This document shows positions 11,732 through 21,867 of a DNA stretch of 64,000 nucleotides, piece after piece. Under the pieces are notes generated by a model, which did no database searches, had not been told where the DNA came from, and saw only the letters and a program-made list of their open reading frames with translations. This stretch comes from Cucumis sativus (lineage: Eukaryota > Streptophyta > Magnoliopsida > Cucurbitales > Cucurbitaceae). The DNA lies in the NCBI RefSeq assembly GCF_000004075.3, contig NC_026656.2, positions 12,524,001-12,588,000 of the forward strand, read 5' to 3'. The translations under genes and the position numbers were made by a program. The stretch's first letter is position 1. Each line of letters starts with the position of its first letter.

Positions 11732-12685
11732 GGCCTGTTTGGTAACATTTTCGTTTTTTATTTCTTGTTCCATGTTTCTTCTTTTTTTTTAGAACAAAAA
11801 ACATGAATGTGCTTTATAATTGTTTCTGCTTCTTGTTTTTTGAAAAGAAAAAAAAACAGAAACAGAAAATGTGTTTGATAACTGTTTCTTGTTTACTTAT
11901 TTTCTTTGAGATATTTTATTTTATTTTATTCACATCTAATTCAATTAAACATTACACCACTCACTTTATCAAACCTAGATAGGAAGGTCTCCTAGTAATC
12001 TTATGGAGATCGAGATGACAATTGAGATATGAAAGATAGAGTCAACAAGGAGGAAGACAAAAATCCACGACGAAAAAGATGACTGAAATCCACAACGAAG
12101 AGGAAGACAAAAACTCACGAAAAAACACACAAATTTGACGAAAACCTACAGGGAAAATCCAGATCCATGTGAAGAGAAAAACTCAGATCCTCGTATCCGG
12201 CGAAGAGGAAGACGATGAGAGGCGAGAAGGAAGATGACAAAAACGGAAGACGATGGTTATTTGGGGAAGACGATGAGATAAGAGGAGGAAAAAAAATCAC
12301 GCAGGAAAATGGAAAAGGAAAATGAAATAGAAAAATAATTGAGAAAAAAGAAAATAAAGTCAATAAAAATAATTGAAAAAAAGAAAATAAAACCGAAAAA
12401 AATAATTGAAAAAAATGAAAAGGAAACTCATAGAAGTAATTGATAAAAAGGAAAATAAAAAATGAATCCAATAAAAATAATTGAGAAAAAGGGAAAAAAA
12501 CCGATAAGAATAATTGAAAAAGGAAAAAGAAGCCGACAAAAATAGTTGAGAAAATAAAAAGGGAAACCAATAAAAATAATCGAGAAAAAAAAGTAATTGA
12601 GAAATGAATTAGGATAAACTTTACCAAATACTTCTATTTCTTAAAAAATGAAAGCAAACATTACCGAACATTACCAAATAGGCCT
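11732..12685. mobile_element. Non-autonomous terminal-inverted-repeat DNA element, about 950 bp
   Basis: The left end GGCCTGTTTGGTAAC (11732) and the reverse complement of the right end GGCCTATTTGGTAATG (up to 12685) form an imperfect inverted repeat; similarity continues inward through T-rich blocks. There is no transposase coding. The interior has GAAGAGGAAGAC-like repeats (12040-12230) and a degenerate AATAATTGA minisatellite (12300-12620). Terminal GGCCTGTTTGG is common among plant MITE-like elements of the Tourist/PIF-Harbinger or hAT kind; I cannot choose, because a clean target duplication is not visible. Confidence 0.6.
12300..12620. repeat. Degenerate minisatellite inside the TIR element
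   Basis: About eight copies of a purine-rich unit of roughly 35-40 bases, each centred on AATAATTGAGAAAAA or a variant and followed by AAAATAAA-CCGA. Spacing drifts between copies. A minus-strand ORF rich in Phe, Leu and Ser across this stretch is a product of the repeat, not a gene. Confidence 0.7.
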
Positions 12686-13041
12686 CAAATTACTTCTTGA
12701 ATCTTTAATTTTATTTTATAATATTTGAGCTTATACAATTTTCAATAGGCATATCTAAATGTTTCTTAAAATTTAAAGTTTCATGTTTACATATCCATGA
12801 TGTTTTTGGATTACATTTTTAAACGTTTAATTTAAAAAATAAATTATTTTAAAAAAATTAAAGTGTTTGAAAGTGATTTTTAGATGTATTTAAAATAATT
12901 ATTTAAAAAAGTTAAAATAAAAAAAAAAAATGGTTACATATTTATGTTATCGATCACGAAAACGTAACGAATGTACAAATGGTGGGTGTCGTTTGAATTG
13001 AACTCTTGTGTGAGATGAGTTCCATCAAGCTTCACGAATCC

Positions 13042-13164
13042 ACGCGTGTCCCAAATTTCAAACGTGGCAACTGCATTCTCACACGGTATCTGCCCTGTGT
13101 ACACGTGTGAAATTCTATCCCTTCACATGCAAAGTGCTAAATTAAGAATCCCCTCATTATATAT
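13042..13164 (+). promoter_or_regulatory. Dehydrin promoter: CE3, ABRE, G-box and TATA
   Basis: The order is: ACGCGTGTCC at 13042-13051, matching the coupling element CE3; ACGTGGC at 13062-13068, an ABRE; CACGTG at 13102-13107, a G-box/ABRE core; then TATATAT at about 13158-13164. CE3 with an ABRE is a known abscisic-acid response unit, so the gene is probably induced by ABA, drought or seed drying. The elements lie 140-260 bases before the ATG. Confidence 0.75.
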
Positions 13165-13240
13165 GTTGAATTTAAAATATATTTATATTCCTCCAACACT
13201 TATATTTGCTTCTTTGGTTTTGTTTCAAGCTATCGTTTCA

Positions 13241-13245
<5 letters not shown>

Positions 13246-13273
<28 letters not shown>
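13246..13273. repeat. (CT)n microsatellite in the dehydrin 5' leader
   Basis: About fourteen CT dinucleotides lie some 30 bases before the dehydrin ATG. Pyrimidine tracts of this kind are common in plant 5' UTRs. Confidence 0.9.
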
Positions 13274-13300
13274 ATACAAAGTACAAACCATATATCTACA

Positions 13301-14914
13301 ATGGCGAATGTACGCGATGAGCATGGGAACCCGGTTCAACTTACCGACGAACGTGGGAACCCTGTTCAACTCACCGACGAATTCGGTAACCCCATGCAGC
13401 TCACCGGTGTTGTTGGCACCACACCGTCCAACCTCCATCCCACCCCACCTTCCAACCTCCACCCCACCGCCGTCACCACCACAGGAGAAAACGTTGCTCA
13501 AACGCAGCCCCCTCGAGAAATCCATGACGCCTCACCGCGTCGTTCGAGCAGTTCCAGCTCTAGCTCCGTGAGTAATTTAACATTGCGATTCATTCTTGTA
13601 TCTAAACTTTAGATATTAAAGTTTAAAATATTCTGAATTATATTAGAATAAGATAAAATTATACAATAATAAATATAATATTTCAAGTTATAAACTCAAT
13701 TATTTTGGTTAAATTAAAATACAGTACGATATCCAAACTCTATAGACAGTTTTGTCTATTGACAGTATCTTATCTTATAAAAAAAAAAAGAACTTTACAG
13801 ACAGTAGCAGTATTATAAATATAGTAAGATATCAAACTCTGTAAACATTATCTTATTGAGATTGATTTGCTCTATTTTATAAATATTTTAGTTTGTTATA
13901 TTAAAAAATAATTACAAATGAATAATTGTGATAACATTTTCAACCAAAAACAAATTCACACTTTAATTAGTAATAGTTTATATATATATTCAGCTTTAAT
14001 ATATTAGTGAGGAGCCATAATTTATTTATAGTTAGTATGGGTGATCATTAGTTGGAGTCATTTAAAAAAAAACAACTTCTATAGTCCCTTTTGTAAAGGT
14101 TCAAACCAACCTCTCTATTTTCTGACCGACTTCTGGCTCTGTCCTTTGCTCTATTATAAATATATTAGTGAACCCATATGAAAACATATAAGATTGTTTT
14201 CATTAGAAAATTTTTCGTTTTGGAGTTTGGTTTGAATTGACTTTCTAACCTTTTATGAACGTCTTCTTTACACTTGTAAACACTAATCAAACTAGATTAG
14301 ATTTAGAAGCTCTTAATTTGTACATATTAATTTTCAGTACGCTCTAAACCCAGCCCTGTTTTTCTTCTAGATAGAAAAAAAAATGGAACTATCTACCAAA
14401 ACATATATAAAAAAAATAAAAGAAGAAAAGCTTAAATGGGTGAGGGATCTTGATTTTGTTTTATGTAGTAAATAGTCTGATCTATTTTATTTGAAAATGC
14501 TTTCTATTAAAAAATATGGAGTTTTTATTAGAAAATTATTCTAAATAGTGAAGGTGCTGAAAATAATCTATTAGACACTCTAAAATTTTGTAAATATTTG
14601 TTGCTTTCATTTTGTAAGGTTTTGTCAGTTTAATGTTTAACTAAGTAACCACAGAATTATCAATTGGGATCTCAAGAATTCTTTTTCTACAGTCGGAGGA
14701 TGATGGACAAGGCGGGAGGAGAAGGAAGAAGAAAGGGTTGACACAGAAGATAAAGGAGAAGTTAACCGGAAGTGGAAAACACAAGGAGGCGGGCACGACG
14801 GGGGAGCATCACGAAAGCACCACCACCACCACGACGTCGGTCGAACATCATGAACCTGGGAAGAAGGGGGTCATGGAGAAGATCAAAGAGAAATTACCTG
14901 GCCACCATCATTGA
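13301..14914 (+). CDS. Y3SK2-type dehydrin (LEA group 2)
   Basis: Two exons, 13301-13567 and 14693-14914, join in phase 0 to give 162 residues. Three Y-segment-like repeats at residues 6-14, 16-24 and 26-34 ([27 protein letters not shown]) recur exactly every ten residues. A serine run at 82-90 followed by EDD is the S-segment, normally a CK2 target and nuclear-import signal. Two K-segments follow at 101-115 and 145-159 ([30 protein letters not shown]), amphipathic helices that bind membranes and partly unfolded proteins. The linker between them is His/Thr-rich and the protein ends HHH, a possible metal-binding feature. The intron splits the serine run, typical of YSK dehydrins. ATG chosen because it opens the Y repeats; upstream in-frame codons are leader. 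Function: protection of cell contents in water loss. Confidence 0.95.
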
Positions 14915-15890
14915 GACGACTCTACTCTCCAATTATATCATGGAGCCTTGTGTAGTATATATATGTTTGTGTTTTGTGTAACTTGTACTGTTTGTGTGTT
15001 TTTATGATTTTGGCTGTTGTGCTTTTACAGATTTTATACTTTTGGATATTTTGATTTCCAATTTGTGTATCTTTGCAAGTTTGGGTTCTTTGTAATCTCT
15101 TAGGGGTTTCAATAATTGTAGTTTAACTTCTCTTCTACATAAAACTAATAGCTATGGACAGTACTGTATATAAGACATTTTTATTTGGTTATTGATTCGT
15201 GCGGGAGTTGCTGGGGCTTGGTCACTTCATCCCCCTTTGTGAGGTTGGTCAAGTCTTTTTATGTCTATATAACAAACTAATATGATTTGAGTTGGTTTCC
15301 TTAATTAAGATGTTATCACAGGAGTTCATATACAAGAGTGTAGGTACGAGAAAATCTTGACAATTTTGATAATGGAATAAGATCACGTCACTATAAGTAG
15401 AGGACTGTAGGATTTTGCCTTGAGATTGATTAAGGTCATCATCCTACGTAGAGTTGTTTTCTACATGGGTTTCCATTCATTTTCCCATCTCGAAATAGAG
15501 CTGTTTTTCCCATTCCATTCATCTTCTCTTTCAAGAGGACTCCACACAAATGTTTTTGTCCTGCTTGGAGTCGTAGACATCGGAGGAATGAGGAGATAGA
15601 CTTGTCAAACGTTGTAGGGATATTAAATCTCTCAACTTAGTAGTGATAGTTGCAAAATTAAATTTAAAATAATTAACAATTTAAAAAATTATAAATATAG
15701 ATTTATATAGTCAAATTATAAAAAAATTAGAAATATATATTTGGAAACATTTATTTTTTTAACTAAATATATCTTTCCTTCTGAGAAAAACTATTTCATA
15801 ACTTTCGGGTTATGCAAAAAAAAAATTATTTCATAACTTCTTAAAAGCTTATTCACATTACTTGGGTAAGTTACAAACAGTACTAACATC
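14915..15890. other. 3' UTR of the dehydrin and AT-rich spacer
   Basis: T-rich sequence after the dehydrin stop, likely its 3' UTR to about 15120, then AT-rich spacer. No coding potential, RNA gene or element is recognised. Confidence 0.5.
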
Positions 15891-16445
15891 AATGAGTTAA
15901 ATCGAACTTAGTAGTTAAATATTTGAATGAAACTAAAATCGAACTTAGTAGTTAAATATTTCACAATGAGTTAAATCGAACTTAGTAGTTAAATATTTGA
16001 ATGAAACTAGTATTAAATTAGATGATCACTTAGTAAGTAGTTAATAAGTATATGAATCATCAATAAAAACTTTAAGTTATATCTAAGTAAGTAGTTAATA
16101 AGTATATGAATCATCAATAAAAACTTTAACTTATATCTAAGTAAGTAGTTAATAAAGTATATGAATCATCGATAAAAATTTTAACTTATATCTTATATCT
16201 ATGTCTGTTAATAAGTATCTGAATTGTCAATAAAAACTTTAACTTATATCTAAGTCGATTCACTAAAAACTAACTTATATCTTAGTAAAACTAATATTAA
16301 CTTAGATCGTCAATAAAAACTTTAACTTATATCTAAGTCAATTTACTAAAAGCTAACTTATATCTTAGTAAAACTAATATTAAGTTAGATGATCATAAAC
16401 TAAGTAGTAAGCAGTTAGCAAGTTTTTGGATTGTCAATTAAAACT
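15891..16445. repeat. Compound tandem-repeat block upstream of IMPL2
   Basis: Three interleaved minisatellites. Unit A (AATGAGTTAAATCGAACTTA...) repeats about 2.5 times in 15891-16008. Unit B, period about 54 (AAGTAGTTAATAAGTATATG...), repeats three to four times in 16030-16255. Unit C, period about 83 (ACTTTAACTTATATCTAAGT...), repeats about twice in 16230-16400. The words ACTTATATCT and TTAGTA are shared among units. The block ends some 180 bases before the IMPL2 ATG. Confidence 0.85.
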
Positions 16446-16628
16446 TTACACTTTTATATATACACTTTGGATCCGAAGGTTTAAACAAAAACTTGGTTTA
16501 AATGTACGCTCCAATTTGCGAAAAAAAAAGTCACAAAGAATACCAAAAAGCACTTGTTGTCTCCGTCTCTATTCTCGCCCACTTCACGGATTCCTCACCC
16601 TCTCCCTCTCCCTCTCCCTCTTCCTACA

Positions 16629-19600
16629 ATGTCTTCACTTTCGCAATCAATTTCCCAATCTCCCACCAATTTTCCCTCTTTTTCTATCCCTTCAATCCCC
16701 TTTAAACCCACCTCTCTTGTCTCCCATTTCTCCACCTCCTCCCTACCGTCGTTTCCTTCCCTCTTCGTTTCTCTCCCTTCCCGCCCTTCCCACTTCCTTT
16801 CTTCAGTTATGTCCTCCAATTCCCAGTTCTCTAATGATGTCCACACTGCCATTGATATGGGTTCTGATGCTCATGACCTTGATCGCTTTGCCGAGGTTGC
16901 CAGCTGGGCTGCGGATGCTGCTGGGGAAGTCATTCGGAAGTACTTTCGCAAGAAGTTTGAGATCATTGATAAGCCGGATTTCAGTATGTGGGTTTTTTTT
17001 TTTTTTTTTTTTAGTTGTGATTGGTTATTGTTTATGTTAGAGGGTTCTTTTATGATTTATTTGTGATTTGGGTGTTCAGAAAACTTGCTAAAGGGAAATG
17101 GGCTTGTGGTGTTAATGGGTTTGTGTTGTGTATTGTCGTTGTAATGGAAGTGTTTGATGAATTGCCAAGGTCAAATTTTTTAGCAGATGATAAAACTTAG
17201 AGAGAAGATTGTTGATTAGGAGGTGAAAACATTGGGAGTTTTCAATAGCCAAGTGAAAAGTGTCTTTGAATGTGTGTTATATTATTTGTCTCTGCTTGCC
17301 AATGTTGATGGAAATATGGATATTCTTGTAAAAATTATAAAAACAATAAGTTAAAAATAGTAAATAACTATTCTACACTTTTTCAAACAAATTAAAATGT
17401 TTATTATTTATATTATATTCCCATTAGTGTTTCATGGTTTTATTGTATGATATTATATAATGAAAGTGTTCACCCCTCGTGTAAACAACGAATCTATGTA
17501 AGTGAAGGAGTACCAATCAAAATCTAATACCATTAATAGACACCATTGAAAATCAGAGAAAAAGGATGGCACTTGATTATTTTTTTTTTTTAATTTTTTA
17601 ATTTCTTGTTTTCAATTCTTCTAGCTCTAGGCATTGATTCTCTTTTTAGAAGGTATTCATTAGAGAAAAAGGAGAAACAAGAAAAGAGGTAAGACATATT
17701 TTCTCACACAATATAAAAAGCCTCCCCAGTTGGCAAAGTTGAGATTACATGGCATAAGTTTTTGCCCGGGAATTTCATATCAAGACATTCGTTGTTAATG
17801 TACAACAAAATCGGGCATTTTCTTTTACACCAATGAGTATGGGTGTCTCGTCTGCTACATTTTCATTTGATATAGTTTTTCACTTTTGATGGTGCACAAC
17901 TGGTTGGAAGCTCATTTCCGGTGCTCTTTGTACCTAATAACAAAGGTCTAATTTTGGGGCTGTTTTCTGCATCAACAGGTCCTGTGACTGTGGCTGATCA
18001 AGCAGCAGAGGAGTCTATGGTTTCAGTAATATTGGAGAACTTTCCTTCTCATGCTATGTTAGTTTTTCGTTTAACTCTGGCTTTTCTCCTTGGCCCTCAG
18101 AAAAACGTTGCCAAATCTTGCTCCAGGCGTATATGAACTAAAATTTCATTTTTTTTTCAAAACTCTCATGTGTAGCTCTATCGTAAAAACAATAATTTTG
18201 ATCTATATTCGTTTTTTCTTTAATATACATATGTTGCAATTGCAGTTATGGTGAGGAAAAGGGATGGAGATGCAAAGAGAATTCAGCTGATTACGTTTGG
18301 GTTTTAGATCCCATTGATGGCACAAAAAGTTTTATTACTGGTACTTCCCCGGTGTTACTGCTCCCTTATCTGATTTAGTCGTTTATTGATCGTCAGAATG
18401 TTTCAGGAAAGCCCCTGTTTGGCACTCTCGTTGCATTGTTATATAGAGGGAAACCAGTAAGGACAATCAACTACCTTCTTCCTCTTTTATTGGGTCGTTG
18501 TATTCTCATTACTAAAATGTTTTATTCTTACTATTATTAATTGTTTTACCTCATTTCATAGTTCGACATATGTTTCTACATGTAGTATATTGTTCAGAAA
18601 AAATCATGACATTGATCTCAATTCTAAATAGTTTTTGGATCAAATAGGAAGGAAATATAGTGATGCAATTGTGAAGTTAGGAAAAGAGGAGATGAAAATA
18701 TCAGAATTGTTTCCCTAATTGTGAAGTTAGGAGACTCGCGGATATCAAAATATATATATATATATATATATATATCAGAATTGTTTACCTGATGCTCTAC
18801 CTTCATCTACCATATTACTGATAAGATGGTGTTGATTTTCAGATTTTGGGCATCATTGATCAGCCTGTTCTGAGAGAAAGATGGATAGGATTGAATGGGA
18901 GGAAAACTACATTAAACGGGCAAAATATATCCACCAGAACTTGTTCAGACATATCACAGTCCTATTTGTATGTTTTCCTTTTTTTGGTGTTTTCTTATCT
19001 TAGTTTCAGATTTCAAGCTATTGCTATATTGCTCATGGTGATTGGTGAGCAATAGAATTCTCACTTGTAGTCCCAATTGTTGTACTTGCCCTTTTGTTTT
19101 GGGACGTGCAGATATTGCGGAAGGGTAGAGAATCCTTTCCTTCCTTTTGTTATTTAATAATTATACCTGGTTTTAGCTCACAAATTTTTTTGACGTGGGA
19201 CTTCTAGTCCACCCCATTATATCTGTTCTACCCTTTTCATTTCTTTAATTTAGTAATCCATTCCTATTAGAGACGTTTAATTCATCCCTAATACATTTAA
19301 GACCTATCGAGGAATAGTTCTGGTGCTGCATATTTGGGACTAAGATTCAATTGTCCACCTCCCAGATCTCTAAACATATTCATCTTTGATTAGCAACTTC
19401 TCTTTTATCTAAAAGTTTATGAGTTTACTTTTCACCTTTCCTTTTGGGCATGCCTGTCCTGTGCGTGCTTAAGGCTTTTCACTTTTCTTATTTTGGTTTC
19501 TTTTGGTTCTTTCTTATGCTCTGTCTGTGTAGATATACTACAAGCCCTCACCTTTTCAGTGGAGAAGCAGTTGAGGCATTTGCTCGTGTGAGAGACAAGG

Positions 19601-21239
19601 TATGTACGATGATGAAAATACTTGTATATTCTCAATATTTCTCGCGATTTAATGTCAACATGAAAGATATCTTTTCTCATTTTTTGGTAAAACATCAGAA
19701 ATTAATTGATGTTTTATGGTCTGCATTGAAAGAGCCATAGATTTTAGAAACAAAATAATTCTTTACCATCTTCATGGGAGTGAAATTCTGTTTATATCTT
19801 GAATCTGTTGGATTGTACCAATAGCCATAGGTTCACTAACTTGGATTGATGAGCAGATCATATTACCTCACCCATTTTGCCCTTGTCTTCCAGAAATGGT
19901 AATTGTGCCGTAGGCCACTTTCATTAATCATCTGTTAGGTAGAACTTTCAGTAATTACAGTTACAAACTGAACTCAAAGTCAACGGACGAACTCCTATTC
20001 CTGCTACGACTACCCAATCAAGTTAACCACTTGGTGTTACATATTATTCATAGGGGAAGTATTCTCCCATCTGCTTTCAATATCTCTCATATAGAGATTT
20101 CCCTTTACTATAAAATATCATCCAATAGAAAATAATGAATTTTGAAAAAGCCAATTGGTGATAGGGTACTACATTTGCTAGAAGACGAATCACCAGTCCA
20201 CCCACCATCAACCAGGTAAGTCTTGGTATCTTGGGGAAAAACGAGAATTTAATTCACACTAGTGGTAGGTAAGTCTTGGTATCTTGTATGCCAGATCAAG
20301 AAAGTTTTAAAAAACTTGTGCCGTAGGTAAGATATCAATCTGTCTCAATATTCTACAATTCGGAAGGTTCGTTCACCAACTGTGAATTAGGGTCTAAGAT
20401 CATGACGAAAGGCATTGTCGATGGACAACAAGTTTCTGCAAGAGTAGACGAGGAAAAATTGAATAGAAAGCAATACTAGAAAAACACCTATGTCACTTTA
20501 TTCTCAATGGGTATATAATTATATATTCTTGTCTTTCTTTTATCTCATTGATTTGTAAGAGATGTTGAGCTAGTTTGATCTAACTTATATTCACAAATTA
20601 ACGTTGTTGTACAGGTAAAAGTTCCGCTCTATGGTTGTGACTGCTACGCATATGCCCTTTTAGCATCTGGTTTTGTAGATCTTGTGGTTGAATCTGGTCT
20701 CAAGGTATTTGGTTAGGCTGCCATATCCATTTCCTATTCATTCGTGACCATTTTTTCATTCACATGGCCAATAGTGAAACAAAGGACATCTGGAACACTC
20801 ATTCTATTTGAGCTTATGCACTATTTATGTGAGCTTTCATTGAATTGTTTAGCATATGAAGCTCTAATTATAATGGCTTTTAATTCTTTCAGCCGTATGA
20901 TTTCCTTTCTCTAATACCCATAATCAAAGGGGCTGGTGGTGAAATAACCGATTGGAAAGGAGATGAGCTTTATTGGGAGGCCTCACCTAATTCCCAAGCA
21001 ACAAGTAAAGCACCCTTTCTTATATTATCTTGAACTCTAGTTTTTCTTTATACTTTTCCTTCATAGCAATACAACAACCAAAATGGATTGAGCTGAATCT
21101 CATTTTATTAACCATATAAAGCCCGCACGTTTTACTTAAAACTTAACTATACTGATCCTTTGTGTCAGGTTTTAATGTTTTAGCAGCTGGGGATAAAGGT
21201 ATACATAAACAAGCCCTTGAATCATTAAGATGGGTCTGA
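16629..21239 (+). CDS. IMPL2: Histidinol-phosphate phosphatase, chloroplastic (IMPL2/HISN7)
   Basis: Nine exons close in phase: 16629-16983, 17979-18057, 18246-18340, 18407-18456, 18843-18967, 19533-19599, 20615-20704, 20893-21004, 21169-21239; 347 residues, matching the family's usual length. Residues 1 to about 65 are Ser/Pro/Phe-rich, a chloroplast transit peptide. The inositol-monophosphatase fold follows: GEE at 147-149, metal site DPIDGT at 166-171 in VWVLDPIDGTKSF, and the second metal Asp at 290 in KPYDF, followed by KGAGGEITDW. The set of motifs and the end (GIHKQALESLRW) match IMPL2, which in plants removes phosphate from L-histidinol 1-phosphate, the next-to-last step group of histidine synthesis in plastids; activity on inositol phosphates or galactose 1-phosphate has also been discussed for the family. 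Start chosen at the first ATG in a CT-rich leader; a later Met (residue 61) could start a shorter form. Intron 1 opens with about 20 T after the donor. Confidence 0.93.
18750..18775. repeat. (TA)n microsatellite in IMPL2 intron 4
   Basis: About thirteen TA dinucleotides flanked by near-repeats of ATCAGAATTGTTT-CC on both sides (about 18698 and 18775), suggesting a small local duplication around the microsatellite. Confidence 0.8.
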
Positions 21240-21867
21240 CAATTCTAAATACTCGCAAGAGAGAATAGTTGGCTTTCAAGTTTCAGTTTGACCGCAACTT
21301 TTGGCCTCTTGGACCGGACGTAACACAGAATAAAAAAAACAAATGCATAGCATAGTTAGTGCAGATGCATCTTTATCTTCATGTATTACTGGTGACCGTT
21401 TAAGTGCAACACTAACAGAACGAGGTCTCCCTTCATTGTTCTTCATGTTGAGAAATAGACGATAATCAATAATTGAAATGGCCCCCTCAATTGGAGATTC
21501 TTAGATTTTTTCAATTTTGTTTATTGGGTTTCTTTCATTGTATATCATTTTTTTATCAATGGCTTAATAAAAATTGTTGACAATATATGATTGATTGCTG
21601 TCATCGGATAGTATAGGTTTTCAGGTTGATGAGACTTCTGTTTAGTGTTACATGCACTCTAGCTTCTAAATTTGATGCTTGGGAATTATAACATTTTGCT
21701 ACATATGAACTCACAATATGAGGGAAGGAGGGAACAATTGATGCACCTAACTCCAAAGAGAATTACACAAGAGATCTAATAAAAATTATGAAGCACCTAA
21801 AGAATCACCAATTCTCCCTAACAGAACAAAATTAGGTTAGCATTCCTCCGTTAAATCCAAGAAGCAA
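21240..21867. other. Convergent 3' UTR region between IMPL2 and SAE2
   Basis: The 628 bases between the two stop codons must hold both 3' UTRs. The sequence is AT-rich, with AATAAA on the plus strand near 21329 and 21566. No gene is seen. Confidence 0.7.

Noticed and set aside
12115..12627. 170-codon minus-strand ORF rich in Phe/Leu/Ser
   Set aside because: It runs across the AATAATTGA minisatellite; its composition comes from the purine-rich repeat and it has no domain.
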